Origin: Candidatus Sulfurimonas marisnigri | GTDB taxonomy: Bacteria > Campylobacterota > Campylobacteria > Campylobacterales > Sulfurimonadaceae | Assembly (NCBI RefSeq): GCF_015265475.1 | Contig: NZ_CP054493.1 | Coordinates: forward strand, 1,674,001 to 1,738,000 | Length of the DNA: 64,000 nucleotides | Direction: 5' to 3' | In this document: piece by piece, positions 29,179 to 38,569 of the stretch | Layout of the letters: each line of letters opens with the position of its first letter | How positions within the stretch are numbered: position 1 is the stretch's first letter | Made by a program: the position numbers and the translations under genes | Notes under the pieces: model-generated | Told to the model about the DNA's origin: nothing | The model's input: the letters and a program-made list of their open reading frames with translations, nothing else | The model's database searches: none

Positions 29179-30696
29179 TTACTTAGCTACAAAGCTAGAT
29201 TTGAACTCTTCAAGTGCTTTTTTCAATAGTGTTCTAGTATCATCATCTACTTTAGAAGTACTTCTGATATTCTCAAAAATCTGAGGATAAGATGCTTCAA
29301 TAAATGGATACATCTCAGCTTCAAAACGAACTACATTTGATGGAGCCATATCATCTAAGAAACCTTCATTTCCAGCAAAGATAATAGCAACTTGTTTTTC
29401 AGCAGAAAGAGGAGAAAATGGTCCCTGCTTAAGAACTTCTACCATTCTTTGCCCACGCTCTAGCTGATTACGAGATGTTTCATCAAGATCAGATGCAAAT
29501 TGTGCAAATGCTTGAAGCTCACGATATTGAGCAAGATCAAGTCTTAAAGTACCAGCAACTTGCTTAGTAGCTTTAATCTGAGCTGCACCACCAACACGAG
29601 AAACAGAAAGACCAACATTAATTGCTGGACGAACACCCGAGTTAAATAGTTCAGTTTCAAGGAAAATCTGACCATCTGTAATTGAGATAACGTTTGTTGG
29701 AATATATGCCGCAACATCACCAGCTTGTGTCTCAATAATTGGAAGAGCAGTAAGCGATCCAGCACCTTTCTCATCAGAAAGCTTTGCAGCTCTCTCAAGA
29801 AGACGAGAGTGAATATAGAAGACATCACCTGGATAAGCTTCACGGCCTGGAGGACGACGAAGAATAAGTGACATTTCACGGTATGCAACTGCATGCTTAG
29901 ATAAATCATCATATACAATTAGACCATGTCTAGCGTTATCACGGAAGTATTCACCCATAGTAACACCAGTATATGGAGCTAAAAATTGAAGTGCAGCAGC
30001 TTCAGCAGCTGTAGAAGACACAATAATCGTATATTCTAATGCACCATGCTCTTCTAAACGACGAACTATTTGAGCTACTGTTGACTCTTTTTGACCTACT
30101 GCAACATAGATACAAACAACGCCATTACCTTTTTGGTTAATAATAGCGTCTAGTGCTACTGTTGTTTTACCTGTTTGTCTATCACCAATAATAAGTTCTC
30201 TTTGACCACGACCAATTGGAACTAATGCATCAATTGCTTTAATACCAGTTGCTAACGGCTCATGAACAGATTTTCTCTGCATGATACCAGGTGCTTTTTC
30301 TTCAACGAAACGAGTTTCAGTTGTCTCTATAGGACCCTTACCATCGATTGGCTCACCAAGTGCATTTACAACACGACCAAGTAGTGCATCACCAACAGGA
30401 ACTTTAAGAAGTTTACCAAGTCTTTTAACAGACATACCTTCTTTAAGTTGTGAACCTCCGCCAAGTATAACAACACCTACTCTGCTCTCTTCAAGATTCA
30501 TTACTAAACCTTGAGTACCCTCGTCAAACTCTACCATTTCTCCAGCCATAACATTGCTAAGTCCGTAAACCTGTGCAACCCCATCAGCATAAGAAACTAT
30601 TTTACCAGTTTCATTAATATCAACACTTAGTTCAAAGTTATCGATACGCTCTTTAATTATTGAGCTGATTTCATCAGCTTGAATTTTTGCTACCAC
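29179..30696 (-). CDS. atpA: ATP synthase F1 alpha subunit
   Basis: 505 residues. P-loop [11 protein letters not shown], the [12 protein letters not shown] lead-in, the [20 protein letters not shown] region and the closing [19 protein letters not shown] are typical. It is the non-catalytic nucleotide-binding subunit of F1. It follows atpH by 21 bases. Confidence 0.98.
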   Translation of the reverse strand: MVAKIQADEISSIIKERIDNFELSVDINETGKIVSYADGVAQVYGLSNVMAGEMVEFDEGTQGLVMNLEESRVGVVILGGGSQLKEGMSVKRLGKLLKVPVGDALLGRVVNALGEPIDGKGPIETTETRFVEEKAPGIMQRKSVHEPLATGIKAIDALVPIGRGQRELIIGDRQTGKTTVALDAIINQKGNGVVCIYVAVGQKESTVAQIVRRLEEHGALEYTIIVSSTAAEAAALQFLAPYTGVTMGEYFRDNARHGLIVYDDLSKHAVAYREMSLILRRPPGREAYPGDVFYIHSRLLERAAKLSDEKGAGSLTALPIIETQAGDVAAYIPTNVISITDGQIFLETELFNSGVRPAINVGLSVSRVGGAAQIKATKQVAGTLRLDLAQYRELQAFAQFASDLDETSRNQLERGQRMVEVLKQGPFSPLSAEKQVAIIFAGNEGFLDDMAPSNVVRFEAEMYPFIEASYPQIFENIRSTSKVDDDTRTLLKKALEEFKSSFVAK

Positions 30697-30717
30697 TATA
30701 TTTCTCCTCTCTTGAAG

Positions 30718-31251
30718 TTAAATTGCTTTTATAATATGTTCTATCATTTGACTGTTTATTCTAGATTTAGAGAAACTTATCTCTATACCAAGATCTTGAA
30801 CATCTACTTTAATACCGTTGAAGTCACTTTTCACTAACTCTAATGATATAGTAGAATCAAATTTTTTACCTAATCCACTACTTAAATCTTCTATAGTTTT
30901 TGTATCAATACCGCTATCGCTGTATATGAAACCACTATAGTTTTTACTTGTAGTTGCAATATCTTTTCTCAATACTTCCGCTAAAGTTGGAATAATATTA
31001 ATACGATTGTGCTCAGCAAGTAATTTAATTAAATTCTCAACATCTTTAGAGTTAGCTGATTTAACGGCTGCCAAAAGAATTTCTGATTTTTGATCTCTGC
31101 TAACATCAGGGTTATTAATAATCTGAAGAAACTTCGGATTATTAAAAGACTCAGCTATAGTAGAAAATATCAAAGCCATATTTTGCATTGAGTCCGTATC
31201 AGAACTTTTCTTAATAGCTTTTATATACCTTTTTGCGATTAACTCTTCCAT
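30718..31251 (-). CDS. atpH: ATP synthase F1 delta subunit
   Basis: 177 residues. An N-terminal six-helix part begins with EELIAKRYIKAIKK, and the C-terminal end DFNGIKVDVQDLGIEISFS is the usual delta closing motif. The subunit links the F1 head to the b-type stator. It abuts atpF with no gap. Confidence 0.94.
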   Translation of the reverse strand: MEELIAKRYIKAIKKSSDTDSMQNMALIFSTIAESFNNPKFLQIINNPDVSRDQKSEILLAAVKSANSKDVENLIKLLAEHNRINIIPTLAEVLRKDIATTSKNYSGFIYSDSGIDTKTIEDLSSGLGKKFDSTISLELVKSDFNGIKVDVQDLGIEISFSKSRINSQMIEHIIKAI

Positions 31252-31764
31252 TTATGCCACCTTCTTAAGGATGACATTAGCCATAGCTTCTTTATCAAAA
31301 CCATCACTGCTTTGACTTAACACATCTTCAAGTGTATCTTCAACAACTTTACGAACCATCTTTCTCTGTTCAAAATCTAACAAAGTTGCTTGTTGCTTAA
31401 CTATTGTTTCTAAATCAACATCACACTGATTCATAATATTGTCATTAATAATCTTATTCTCTTTTTTTGAAGAGACTAGTAAGTCTGTAGCAAATTTCTC
31501 TGCATCAGATATTTTCACTAGTACCTCTTTTTTTAGAGCGACAGACTCTTTTAACTTATCTTGAACCTTTTGCATCTCGTTAGCAATTGCTTGACTTCTT
31601 GATGCAAAATAGTTTTTCGCTGGTTCTGCAACAAGATACCATACAAGCCCAGCGAATAATAAAAAGTTTACTGTTCTTTGAACTATATCTGTACCTGCAT
31701 GTTCTGCATTAGATGCCAATGCTATTGTTGATATCATAATCATTAATACTATAATTCTACTCAC
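31252..31764 (-). CDS. atpF: ATP synthase Fo b subunit
   Basis: 170 residues from a GTG with AAGGATG upstream. The N-terminus has a signal-peptide-like hydrophobic run (4-17) before the true membrane anchor (about 30-48, TVNFLLFAGLVWYLVAEPAK). This double-hydrophobic N-terminus is also found in b subunits of Campylobacterota. A long charged helix follows and forms the peripheral stalk with b'. Genes for subunits a and c are not in this cluster. Confidence 0.92.
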   Translation of the reverse strand: MSRIIVLMIMISTIALASNAEHAGTDIVQRTVNFLLFAGLVWYLVAEPAKNYFASRSQAIANEMQKVQDKLKESVALKKEVLVKISDAEKFATDLLVSSKKENKIINDNIMNQCDVDLETIVKQQATLLDFEQRKMVRKVVEDTLEDVLSQSSDGFDKEAMANVILKKVA

Positions 31765-31773
31765 ATTACATCC

Positions 31774-32196
31774 TTATATTTGACTAAATTTAGCTTTAAC
31801 AGCTTCTTTAAACAATGGAACTTGTGATTTTAAATCATTTGTTAATTGTTCATGAGATTGAGCAAGTGACCGCTCAAACTCTAAATACTGACTAGCTAAT
31901 TCAGCACGCTTTGCCTCTATCTTACTATCTGCCAACTCTTTAGCATCTGCAATAACTTTCTCTCTCAGAGCCGCAGCCTCCAGTTTAGCATTATCAATTA
32001 TTGATTGTGCTTTTGCATGAAGTTCATTGATTTCATCATCATTAGAACCGACTTTACTCAAGTCTTTTTTAATGTCTTCATCTCTTTTATTCATATAAGC
32101 AAACAATGGATTGTAAAGCCAACTGTTAAGAGTGATAATAAGTGTAAGAAACACAATAAATGTAGCTACAAGTAATATCGGATTTATATCTAACAT
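31774..32196 (-). CDS. atpF': ATP synthase Fo b' subunit
   Basis: 140 residues: a membrane segment (about 7-28, ILLVATFIVFLTLIITLN), the LYNPLFAYMNKRDEDIKKDL join and a charged coiled coil to the end. Divergent b/b' pairs form a heterodimeric stalk. It is the first gene of the atp operon, with an AGGAGG site seven bases before the ATG and a promoter-like TATAAT just upstream. Confidence 0.92.
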   Translation of the reverse strand: MLDINPILLVATFIVFLTLIITLNSWLYNPLFAYMNKRDEDIKKDLSKVGSNDDEINELHAKAQSIIDNAKLEAAALREKVIADAKELADSKIEAKRAELASQYLEFERSLAQSHEQLTNDLKSQVPLFKEAVKAKFSQI

Positions 32197-32218
32197 AGCA
32201 CCTCCTAAAAGTTGCGTG

Positions 32219-32224
32219 ATTATA
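32219..32224 (-). promoter_or_regulatory. -10 box of the atp operon
   Basis: TATAAT on the minus strand, 22 bases before the AGGAGGTGCT that leads atpF'. The upstream side is T-rich (TTTATCATAG), as in sigma70 promoters of Campylobacterota, which often lack a clear -35. The predicted start of transcription is near 32212. It lies in the 96-base gap between parB and atpF', so the operon likely starts here rather than by read-through from parB. Confidence 0.55.
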
Positions 32225-32292
32225 CTATGATAAAATTGAAAGAATTGTTAAAAGAAGAATAAATTTTAATATTTATACTATTTTGAGTATTA

Positions 32293-33132
32293 TTATTTAA
32301 GAAAAGTTAAAAAATCACTTACCTGAGATTCATTGTTAAACTCTATTGTTAAACTTTTATTTGATGTCTTAATCTTAAAACCAAGAGCAGAGAATTTACT
32401 TCGGACATCTGTAAAATCATATGAAACAACTTTTTTATCAAAAGGAGATTGGGATTTTGTGTTTTTAATACTCTTAATCATAGTTTCTACTTCTCTTACA
32501 CTTAACTTTTGTCCAATAATAGAGTTTATAATTAACTGTTGCTCCTTTTCATCTAACCCAACCATGACCTTTGCATGCCCTGTAGAAATTTTTCTTTCTA
32601 TTAGAGATCTTTGTGTTTTCGCAGATAGCTGTAAGAGTCTAATAGCATTTGTTATATGGGTTCTGTTTTTATTAATCTTTATAGATAGTTCTTCTTGGGT
32701 CAAGTTATGAAGTTTTATTAACTCTGCATAGGCGTGTGCTAATTCAATAGAGTTCAACTCATCTCTTTGTATGTTCTCAATCAAAGCAAATTGTCTCATC
32801 TTCTGCTCATCACTATTTTGTATAATGGCACGAATAGTTTTAAGTTTTGCCAATTTAGATGCACGAAGTCTTCTTTCTCCTGCAATCAGAACATATCCAT
32901 CAATATCTTCTGTCACCACAATTGGTTGAAGAAGACCGTCATTTTTTATTGATTCACTTAATTCATAAAGAGAACTTTCCTCAAAATGTTTTCTTGGTTG
33001 AAAAGGGTTTGGTCTTACATCTTTAACTAAAACTTCTATTATAGAGTCTCTTGATGAGCCTTCATTTTCATAGGCTTCACCCATTTCTCCTAAAAGTGCA
33101 TCTAATCCACGGCCGAGTTTTTGTGATTTCAT
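32293..33132 (-). CDS. parB: Chromosome-partitioning protein ParB
   Basis: 279 residues. The N-terminal LGRGLDALL, the PNPFQPRKHF box, the CTP-binding GERRLRASKLA and ENIQRDELN motifs, and a helix-turn-helix region with ITNAIRLLQLS are present. It loads on parS and slides as a CTP-dependent clamp. I found no parS-like 16-mer by eye in the neighbouring gaps. It overlaps parA by four bases. Confidence 0.95.
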   Translation of the reverse strand: MKSQKLGRGLDALLGEMGEAYENEGSSRDSIIEVLVKDVRPNPFQPRKHFEESSLYELSESIKNDGLLQPIVVTEDIDGYVLIAGERRLRASKLAKLKTIRAIIQNSDEQKMRQFALIENIQRDELNSIELAHAYAELIKLHNLTQEELSIKINKNRTHITNAIRLLQLSAKTQRSLIERKISTGHAKVMVGLDEKEQQLIINSIIGQKLSVREVETMIKSIKNTKSQSPFDKKVVSYDFTDVRSKFSALGFKIKTSNKSLTIEFNNESQVSDFLTFLK

Positions 33133-33914
33133 TGTTCTATTATCGCTTGTGCTAAATTTTGGTATGAAATCGAGCCACTTGATTTCACATCGTATAAAAT
33201 TGCCGGTTTACCAAATGATGGTGATTCAGCTAACTTTACATTTCTTGGAACAACAATTATTTTGCCATCTTTACTTTGGAAAAGTTTACTTTTGAAATGT
33301 TGTTTTAAATCAGCAAAAACTTGCTTGGAAAGATTATTTTGAGAACTAAACATAGTTGGCAAAAAACCTCTTACTCTAAGTTTTGGATTTATAGACTTTC
33401 TTACAAGTTTTATAGTATTTAAAAGTTGCGCAAGGCCTTCAAGTGCAAAGAATTCACACTGTATTGGTATTATTACAGAATTTGAAGCCGAAAGAGCATT
33501 AATAGTCATTGGTCCAAGTGCTGGAGGGGAATCTATAATGATATAGTCATAATCCTTCAGTACATTAGAAATAGCCTTCTTAAGCACTAGTTCACGCCCC
33601 TGTGCCTTATCCGCATCATAATACTCTTTTTCAATTCCAACTAAACCAATATTTGATGGAGCCAAATGCAGGGTCGGTAATTCAGACTTTAAAATTATAT
33701 CTTTTAGTTTTTTTGTTCCTATTAATACATGATATATGTTAAACTCATAATCATTTCTGTGAAAGCCCAAAGATGTAGTGGCATTTGCCTGTGGATCAGA
33801 GTCTATTAAAAGTACTTTTTTTTCTGCAACAGCAAGAGAGGCAGCCAGGTTTACAGCAGTTGTTGTTTTGCCAACACCACCTTTTTGATTTGCAATTACT
33901 ATTACTTCGCTCAT
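33129..33914 (-). CDS. parA: Chromosome-partitioning ATPase ParA (Soj)
   Basis: 261 residues. It has the deviant Walker A KGGVGKTTTAVNLA at the N-terminus, the IDSDPQANATTSLG switch, and IIDSPPALGPMTINAL. This ATPase binds DNA non-specifically and moves ParB-bound origins. It overlaps birA and parB by four bases each, within a long operon reading from obgE. Confidence 0.96.
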   Translation of the reverse strand: MSEVIVIANQKGGVGKTTTAVNLAASLAVAEKKVLLIDSDPQANATTSLGFHRNDYEFNIYHVLIGTKKLKDIILKSELPTLHLAPSNIGLVGIEKEYYDADKAQGRELVLKKAISNVLKDYDYIIIDSPPALGPMTINALSASNSVIIPIQCEFFALEGLAQLLNTIKLVRKSINPKLRVRGFLPTMFSSQNNLSKQVFADLKQHFKSKLFQSKDGKIIVVPRNVKLAESPSFGKPAILYDVKSSGSISYQNLAQAIIEQ

Positions 33915-34546
33915 CTTAGACTATATATCCTCTCGCCATCACTTATTATAGAGCCATCACTTTGCAGGATAACATCTTTTAAAGAAATTTTTAAATTATT
34001 TTTATGTGTAAAAAAGTTTTTGTTCTTATGGAATTCTATCTGATAGTTACTAAAAACTTGCTTCCATAAAACATTTTTCTCAACACTTTCGAAATACTTA
34101 TTCAATAGTTTATCTATACTTATTTTAATATCTAATTTTTCAAAATTTTCAGGAGAATTTTGTATATTTAAACCGACTCCACAAATAAGAGTCTCTTTGA
34201 CTACATGTGTGATCATTCCACCAATTTTTTTATTATCTATATAAAAATCATTTGGCCATTTTAACCAAACCTTAGAATCCAATTCTGCTAATGTCTCTTT
34301 TAATATATAAGCAAAATATATAGAAGCAGATTCTAGTTTTAAATCTTTTGGAAGCTTGTTTAATGATATAGCAAAAGAGAGAAAAAGATTTCCATCCATG
34401 CCGTTCCAAGAATTTTCTCTGCTGCCTATGCCATTTGTTTGAGTTTTGGCTACAACTGCCAAAGGAGTGGTAACTTTATTTTGTTTTACTAACTCTTTTA
34501 AATAATTTTGAGTTGAATTTATACTATCAAGAGAGAGTATCTGCAA
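33911..34546 (-). CDS. birA: Biotin--protein ligase, short (class I) form
   Basis: 211 residues. It has the BPL catalytic core with SINSTQNYL, the GxGxxG-like NGIGSRENSW biotinyl-AMP loop, VWLKWPND and the KIGGMI Lys. The N-terminal helix-turn-helix of E. coli BirA is missing, so it should biotinylate carboxylase carriers without repressing biotin genes. It overlaps fmt by 20 bases. Confidence 0.93.
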   Translation of the reverse strand: MQILSLDSINSTQNYLKELVKQNKVTTPLAVVAKTQTNGIGSRENSWNGMDGNLFLSFAISLNKLPKDLKLESASIYFAYILKETLAELDSKVWLKWPNDFYIDNKKIGGMITHVVKETLICGVGLNIQNSPENFEKLDIKISIDKLLNKYFESVEKNVLWKQVFSNYQIEFHKNKNFFTHKNNLKISLKDVILQSDGSIISDGERIYSLR

Positions 34547-35435
34547 CGGTTAATCTTTTACCATTTATATAAGATAATATATCCATCTCATTTTTAGATT
34601 GTGGCTGAACTCTTAAAATTCTAAGAGTTCCATTTTCGCATCCAACTACAATACTGTTTTTATCTACATGTAGAATTTTTCCGGCCTCATTTTCACTCTG
34701 AGCCTCTATAAATTCAATATTTTTTAACTTTAATCTACTACTTAAATAAACGCCAGGCCATGGTGTAAATGCACGATATTTATTGTAAAGTGTGGTGGCA
34801 TCTTTAAACTCAACTTCACCATCTTCTTTTGTAATTTTGCTACAGTGAGAAGATAGAGAATCATCTTGCTTAACATGTGGATATAAACTAAAGTTTTGCA
34901 ATACATCTATTGTTAAGGCACATGCAACATCAGTAAGTCTATCAAACAAAGACTCTACCATTTCAGTATTATTAACATCAATCTCTTTAATTTTAATAAT
35001 ATCACCAGTGTCCAAACCAACATCCATAAGCATTGCAGTAACACCCGTTTTGATGTCACCATTGAGAAGAGTTTGCTGAATTGGACTTGCTCCTCTATAT
35101 TGAGGTAGTATAGATGCATGTAAGTTTATGCATGGGGCGTGTTGTAAAATCTCAAGTGGAAGTATCTGTCCATATGCGGCAACAACAATATAATCACACT
35201 CTATTTTAAGAAGCTCTTTTACTACAGACTCATCACGAAGTCTATTTGGCTGAAAAACGTCAATGTCATTTTCCAATGCAAGAGTCTTTACTTCTGGCGG
35301 AGTCATAACTTTTTTTCTTCCGACAGGTTTATCTGGCTGAGTATAAACTGCAACCACTTGCATATCTTTTGTATTTATAATTTTTTGCAGTATAGCCTTT
35401 GCATAATCAGGCGTACCCATAAAAATTATCTTCAA
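34527..35435 (-). CDS. fmt: Methionyl-tRNA formyltransferase
   Basis: 302 residues. The N-terminal formyltransferase domain has IIFMGTPDYAKAIL, the LHASILPQYRGASPIQ catalytic region (Asn, His) and MLMDVGLDTGDII. The C-terminal OB-like domain has FTPWPGVYL. It formylates initiator Met-tRNA. Overlaps of four bases with proB and 20 with birA place it inside the obgE-to-parB operon. Confidence 0.97.
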   Translation of the reverse strand: MKIIFMGTPDYAKAILQKIINTKDMQVVAVYTQPDKPVGRKKVMTPPEVKTLALENDIDVFQPNRLRDESVVKELLKIECDYIVVAAYGQILPLEILQHAPCINLHASILPQYRGASPIQQTLLNGDIKTGVTAMLMDVGLDTGDIIKIKEIDVNNTEMVESLFDRLTDVACALTIDVLQNFSLYPHVKQDDSLSSHCSKITKEDGEVEFKDATTLYNKYRAFTPWPGVYLSSRLKLKNIEFIEAQSENEAGKILHVDKNSIVVGCENGTLRILRVQPQSKNEMDILSYINGKRLTVADTLS

Positions 35436-36202
35436 TTATCTTTGCCTTTTGTAAATAGTGTTCCGCCGGTATATTTTTCGTCCAACATGTAGCTTTTAAT
35501 GTCGCTCAAATCAAATCCGCTAGATAAAAACATATCTATTGAATTGGTTAAAAGGTAATCAGCAGCTTTTAATTTAGTCAAAATTCCGCCTGTAGCAAAA
35601 GCGCCGTGAGGTGTTGCATCTTTTTGAAGCTCATTTTTATCAATAGAATTTACAATTTTTAGCACTTTTGCATCTTTGTTTTCTCTTGGATCACTGTCAT
35701 AGTAACCATCTATATCAGAAAGGATTATAAGCAAATCAGAATCGGTATGTTTTGTTATATAAGCTGATAACTGATCATTATCCCCAACAACAAGTTCTTT
35801 TGTAGATGTTGCATCATTCTCATTAATAATTGGAATAACACCATTTGAGATAAGAGTATCTACAGTATCTTTAATTCTTTGTATCTCATCTTCTCTTTGT
35901 AAATTTGCAGCAGTAACCAACACTTGAGCCGAAAGTATATTGTGAGTTGCGAATTTTTTACTATATTTGTCCATTAGTATCGGTTGACCGATAGATGCTA
36001 AAGCTTGTTTGTTCTGCAATACACTTCTGTCTAATTTTAATGCTGTATATCCAGCTGCAACTGCACCTGATGAAACTAGTATAACTTCAGAACTCTTTTT
36101 CAACTCTGCTAAAAAATCGACCAATGCTCTCATCCGCTCAAGAGCAATTGATTCATTTTGTGTTAAAACAGCACTACCAACTTTAACAACAATTCGTTTC
36201 AT
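35432..36202 (-). CDS. proB: Glutamate 5-kinase, without PUA domain
   Basis: 256 residues, about 110 shorter than E. coli ProB because the C-terminal PUA domain is absent. The amino-acid-kinase core is complete: RIVVKVGSAVL, VSSGAVAAGY, INENDATST, FGDND-equivalent VVGDNDQLSA, and GGILTKLKAA. It phosphorylates glutamate in proline synthesis. The stop of obgE is immediately before its ATG. Confidence 0.95.
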   Translation of the reverse strand: MKRIVVKVGSAVLTQNESIALERMRALVDFLAELKKSSEVILVSSGAVAAGYTALKLDRSVLQNKQALASIGQPILMDKYSKKFATHNILSAQVLVTAANLQREDEIQRIKDTVDTLISNGVIPIINENDATSTKELVVGDNDQLSAYITKHTDSDLLIILSDIDGYYDSDPRENKDAKVLKIVNSIDKNELQKDATPHGAFATGGILTKLKAADYLLTNSIDMFLSSGFDLSDIKSYMLDEKYTGGTLFTKGKDN

Positions 36203-37312
36203 TTATCGCGCATCACTTCTGTTTGTATGTACTAAATTAAATAGAGAGTATTTAAGAGGTTCAATATTTTTATTAATAGCAGAAGATATTGGTGCAACAA
36301 AATATGGAAGAGTTCTATCATACCCTAGAGTTTCATCTGCGCTCTCTTGAATAAAGTAAGGCATTGAATCATCAAAGTTAAATTCACTGCTTTTATTAGC
36401 TTTAACTCCAATAAGCTCTAAGAAACCATTTACTAAATCGTTTAATTCGTCCGGAGGAACGACATCTAGTCTTGTAAGTGCGATAGCATATTGATTTGTA
36501 CCTAATATTTCAGAAAATGATGATATCTCATTTTTAAGAGTTTCAATCTGCTCTTTCAAGTCTCTGTAAGAGGCCAAATCAACCATATACAGAAGCGTTT
36601 TTGTTCTCTCAATATGTCTTAAAAACTGAATTCCAAGACCTTTACCCTCGTGAGCGCCACCGATAATACCAGGAATGTCAGCCATAACAAATGATTCGAA
36701 ATCACCAATATTCACTTGACCAAGCTTTGGTGTAAGTGTAGTAAACTCATAGTTTGCAATCTCTGGACGAGCATTTGAAACAGTAGAGATAAGAGTAGAT
36801 TTTCCAACATTAGGAAAGCCAACCAAACCAACATCTGCAATAAGTTTTAAATCTAACTTGATTTTTCTTGTTTCACCCTTTTCACCAGGTTGTGCGTAAG
36901 TTGGTCTTTGGTTAGTAGAACTCTTAAAGTGAACATTACCAAGTCCGCCTTTTCCACCTTCTATAAATAACACCTCTTTACCATGTTCTAGCATATCAAA
37001 AAGAACATCACCTGTTTCAAGATCTAATATCTGTGTACCTGGTGGAACAATAATGATTTTTTTAAGACCAGATTTTCCAGTCATAAGTGAGCCAGCACCA
37101 GGAACTCCGCCATCTGCTTTGATGTGCATTTTTTTCTGAAAATGTGAGAGAGTATGTGTATTGTTGTCGCATCTAAACCAAACATCTCCACCTTTTCCAC
37201 CATCCCCACCGTTTGGTCCGCCATTTAGAACAAACTTTTCACGACGAAATGCTACACACCCTTGTCCACCTTTTCCTGATGAAATTGTTAATTCGACACT
37301 ATCTGTAAACAA
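36203..37312 (-). CDS. obgE: GTPase ObgE/CgtA, ribosome assembly and stress
   Basis: 369 residues. The Gly-rich Obg domain is at 1-157 (SGKGGQGCVAFRREKFV, GGKGGLGN). The G domain has GFPNVGKSTL and DIPGIIGGAHEGKGLG, with TRLD as G4. A C-terminal extension of about 30 residues runs to the end. It binds the 50S subunit. It heads the co-oriented run obgE-proB-fmt-birA-parA-parB, with GGAG seven bases before the ATG. Confidence 0.97.
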   Translation of the reverse strand: MFTDSVELTISSGKGGQGCVAFRREKFVLNGGPNGGDGGKGGDVWFRCDNNTHTLSHFQKKMHIKADGGVPGAGSLMTGKSGLKKIIIVPPGTQILDLETGDVLFDMLEHGKEVLFIEGGKGGLGNVHFKSSTNQRPTYAQPGEKGETRKIKLDLKLIADVGLVGFPNVGKSTLISTVSNARPEIANYEFTTLTPKLGQVNIGDFESFVMADIPGIIGGAHEGKGLGIQFLRHIERTKTLLYMVDLASYRDLKEQIETLKNEISSFSEILGTNQYAIALTRLDVVPPDELNDLVNGFLELIGVKANKSSEFNFDDSMPYFIQESADETLGYDRTLPYFVAPISSAINKNIEPLKYSLFNLVHTNRSDAR

Positions 37313-37357
37313 GTGCTCTCCTTCTGATTTTTCTTTAGCTAGTAACTATCCGTGTAA

Positions 37358-37382
37358 GATTTCTAAGAAAAAATTAGAAATC
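37358..37382. other. Perfect 9-bp inverted repeat upstream of obgE
   Basis: GATTTCTAA and TTAGAAATC are separated by seven bases (GAAAAAA on the plus strand). It lies 46 bases before the obgE ATG in the 209-base gap after rpmA. As no T-run follows on the minus strand, a leader hairpin or a protein-binding site is more likely than a terminator. Sequence on either side is very AT-rich, so promoter boxes cannot be fixed. Confidence 0.4.
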
Positions 37383-37489
37383 GATATTAAACTTAATATT
37401 TAAAAACTTAAAAATTCACTTGATTTTAAAATAGTAAATTGTTAAATATTTTTATATTGTTTAGGTGTAAAACCCATTGTGAAGCGGAA

Positions 37490-37515
37490 AATATTTGGGA
37501 CATTGCCCAAATATT
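37490..37515 (-). terminator. Stem-loop after rpmA
   Basis: Perfect 10-bp inverted repeat, AATATTTGGG and CCCAAATATT, with a six-base loop, six bases past the rpmA stop. On the minus strand it is followed by TTCCG rather than a full T-run, so termination may be partial. It separates rplU-rpmA from the obgE operon. Confidence 0.6.
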
Positions 37516-37521
37516 GTAGAA

Positions 37522-37779
37522 TTATGCAGCAGGTATTACTGAAACTTGTTGACGTTTTTTGTCTTTTCTTTCAAAAGTAACTACGCCTTCAATTAGTGCA
37601 AATAAAGTATGATCTTTACCCATACCAACATTTTTACCAGGATGAACTTTAGTTCCTCTTTGGCGAATAATGATGTTACCAGGTATTACTACCTCACCAC
37701 CATACTTTTTAACTCCAAGTCTTCTACCAGCTGAGTCACGATTATTCTGTGTACTTCCCTGACCTTTCTTATGTGCCAT
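37522..37779 (-). CDS. rpmA: 50S ribosomal protein L27
   Basis: 85 residues. The N-terminus reads [20 protein letters not shown] with [11 protein letters not shown] next, the standard L27 start, so no cleavable extension as in Firmicutes is present. [10 protein letters not shown] and [12 protein letters not shown] follow. L27 reaches into the peptidyl-transferase centre. It is co-transcribed with rplU, 32 bases downstream of it. Confidence 0.98.
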   Translation of the reverse strand: MAHKKGQGSTQNNRDSAGRRLGVKKYGGEVVIPGNIIIRQRGTKVHPGKNVGMGKDHTLFALIEGVVTFERKDKKRQQVSVIPAA

Positions 37780-37811
37780 CTGAAATCTCCTACTTAATTA
37801 TAAGCTTGCTA

Positions 37812-38120
37812 TTATGCAGCTATTTTCGTGATACGAACACGAGTGAAGTCTCTTCTGAAACCTCTTTTTACTTTACTGTCTTTACGACGACGTTTTTTGA
37901 AGATAACTACTTTTCTGTCACGACCTTCATTGATCACTTCAGCAGTTACTACAGCTCCATCAACATAAGGAGCTCCCATTTTAAGTTCGCCTGCGTTAAC
38001 AGCTAGAACTTCATTAATTTCGATGATAGCTTTAGGCTCAAGAGACATTTTATCTAATAATAAAACATCACCCTCTTGAACTTTATATTGCTTACCGCCG
38101 TTTTTGATAATTGCGTACAT
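37812..38120 (-). CDS. rplU: 50S ribosomal protein L21
   Basis: 102 residues from the ATG giving [14 protein letters not shown], with AAGGAA six bases upstream. A TTG two codons earlier is in frame but lies between the ribosome-binding site and the [18 protein letters not shown] and the closing TRVRITKI are typical. It binds 23S rRNA and is normally paired with L27, as here. Confidence 0.97.
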   Translation of the reverse strand: MYAIIKNGGKQYKVQEGDVLLLDKMSLEPKAIIEINEVLAVNAGELKMGAPYVDGAVVTAEVINEGRDRKVVIFKKRRRKDSKVKRGFRRDFTRVRITKIAA

Positions 38121-38154
38121 ATACAATTCCTTAAATATATCTAAAAAGTCCGGA

Positions 38155-38160
38155 ATTATA
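38155..38160 (-). promoter_or_regulatory. -10 box for rplU-rpmA
   Basis: TATAAT on the minus strand with a T-rich upstream side (TTTAGATATAATTCC), 35 bases before the rplU start codon. This would give a leader of about 28 bases. It lies in the 94-base gap after hypA, indicating that the ribosomal genes do not depend on the hyp transcript. Confidence 0.55.
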
Positions 38161-38214
38161 TCTAAATTAGCTTTAAGTTTTATTTAATCCTTTACCAATA
38201 TTCAAACAAAGTAC

Positions 38215-38556
38215 TTATTCTAGTTCTAACTGCATCAAATACATATCTTCACCATCAAGTATTGATAATTCTGTACTCTTGCATTTTGGGCAAGTATACT
38301 CTAGTTTTTTAAGTGTAGATTCGATTAAACAACTGTTACATTTTACAATAACACTTTGGATATTTATAATAAATTCTGCATCTTCACATATGGTTTGTTC
38401 TTTAAATGTATCAAAGGCAGTTTTTAAAAGCTCTGGTTCTACTCCACTCATTACACCTATCTTTATAACAACCTTAATCACCTTTGTAGCATTGTTAGCT
38501 TTTGCATTCTCATCACATGAGTCTAAAAGAGATTGAACTATACTATATTCATGCAT
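38215..38556 (-). CDS. hypA: Hydrogenase nickel-insertion protein HypA
   Basis: 113 residues. The N-terminus is [12 protein letters not shown], in which His2 and the following Glu bind nickel. A zinc site is formed by CNSC and CPKC 19 residues apart. HypA works with HypB to deliver nickel to the large subunit (and to urease in Helicobacter). It is the last gene of the hyp run, 13 bases after hypE. Confidence 0.96.
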   Translation of the reverse strand: MHEYSIVQSLLDSCDENAKANNATKVIKVVIKIGVMSGVEPELLKTAFDTFKEQTICEDAEFIINIQSVIVKCNSCLIESTLKKLEYTCPKCKSTELSILDGEDMYLMQLELE

Positions 38557-38569
38557 TCACAATATCCTT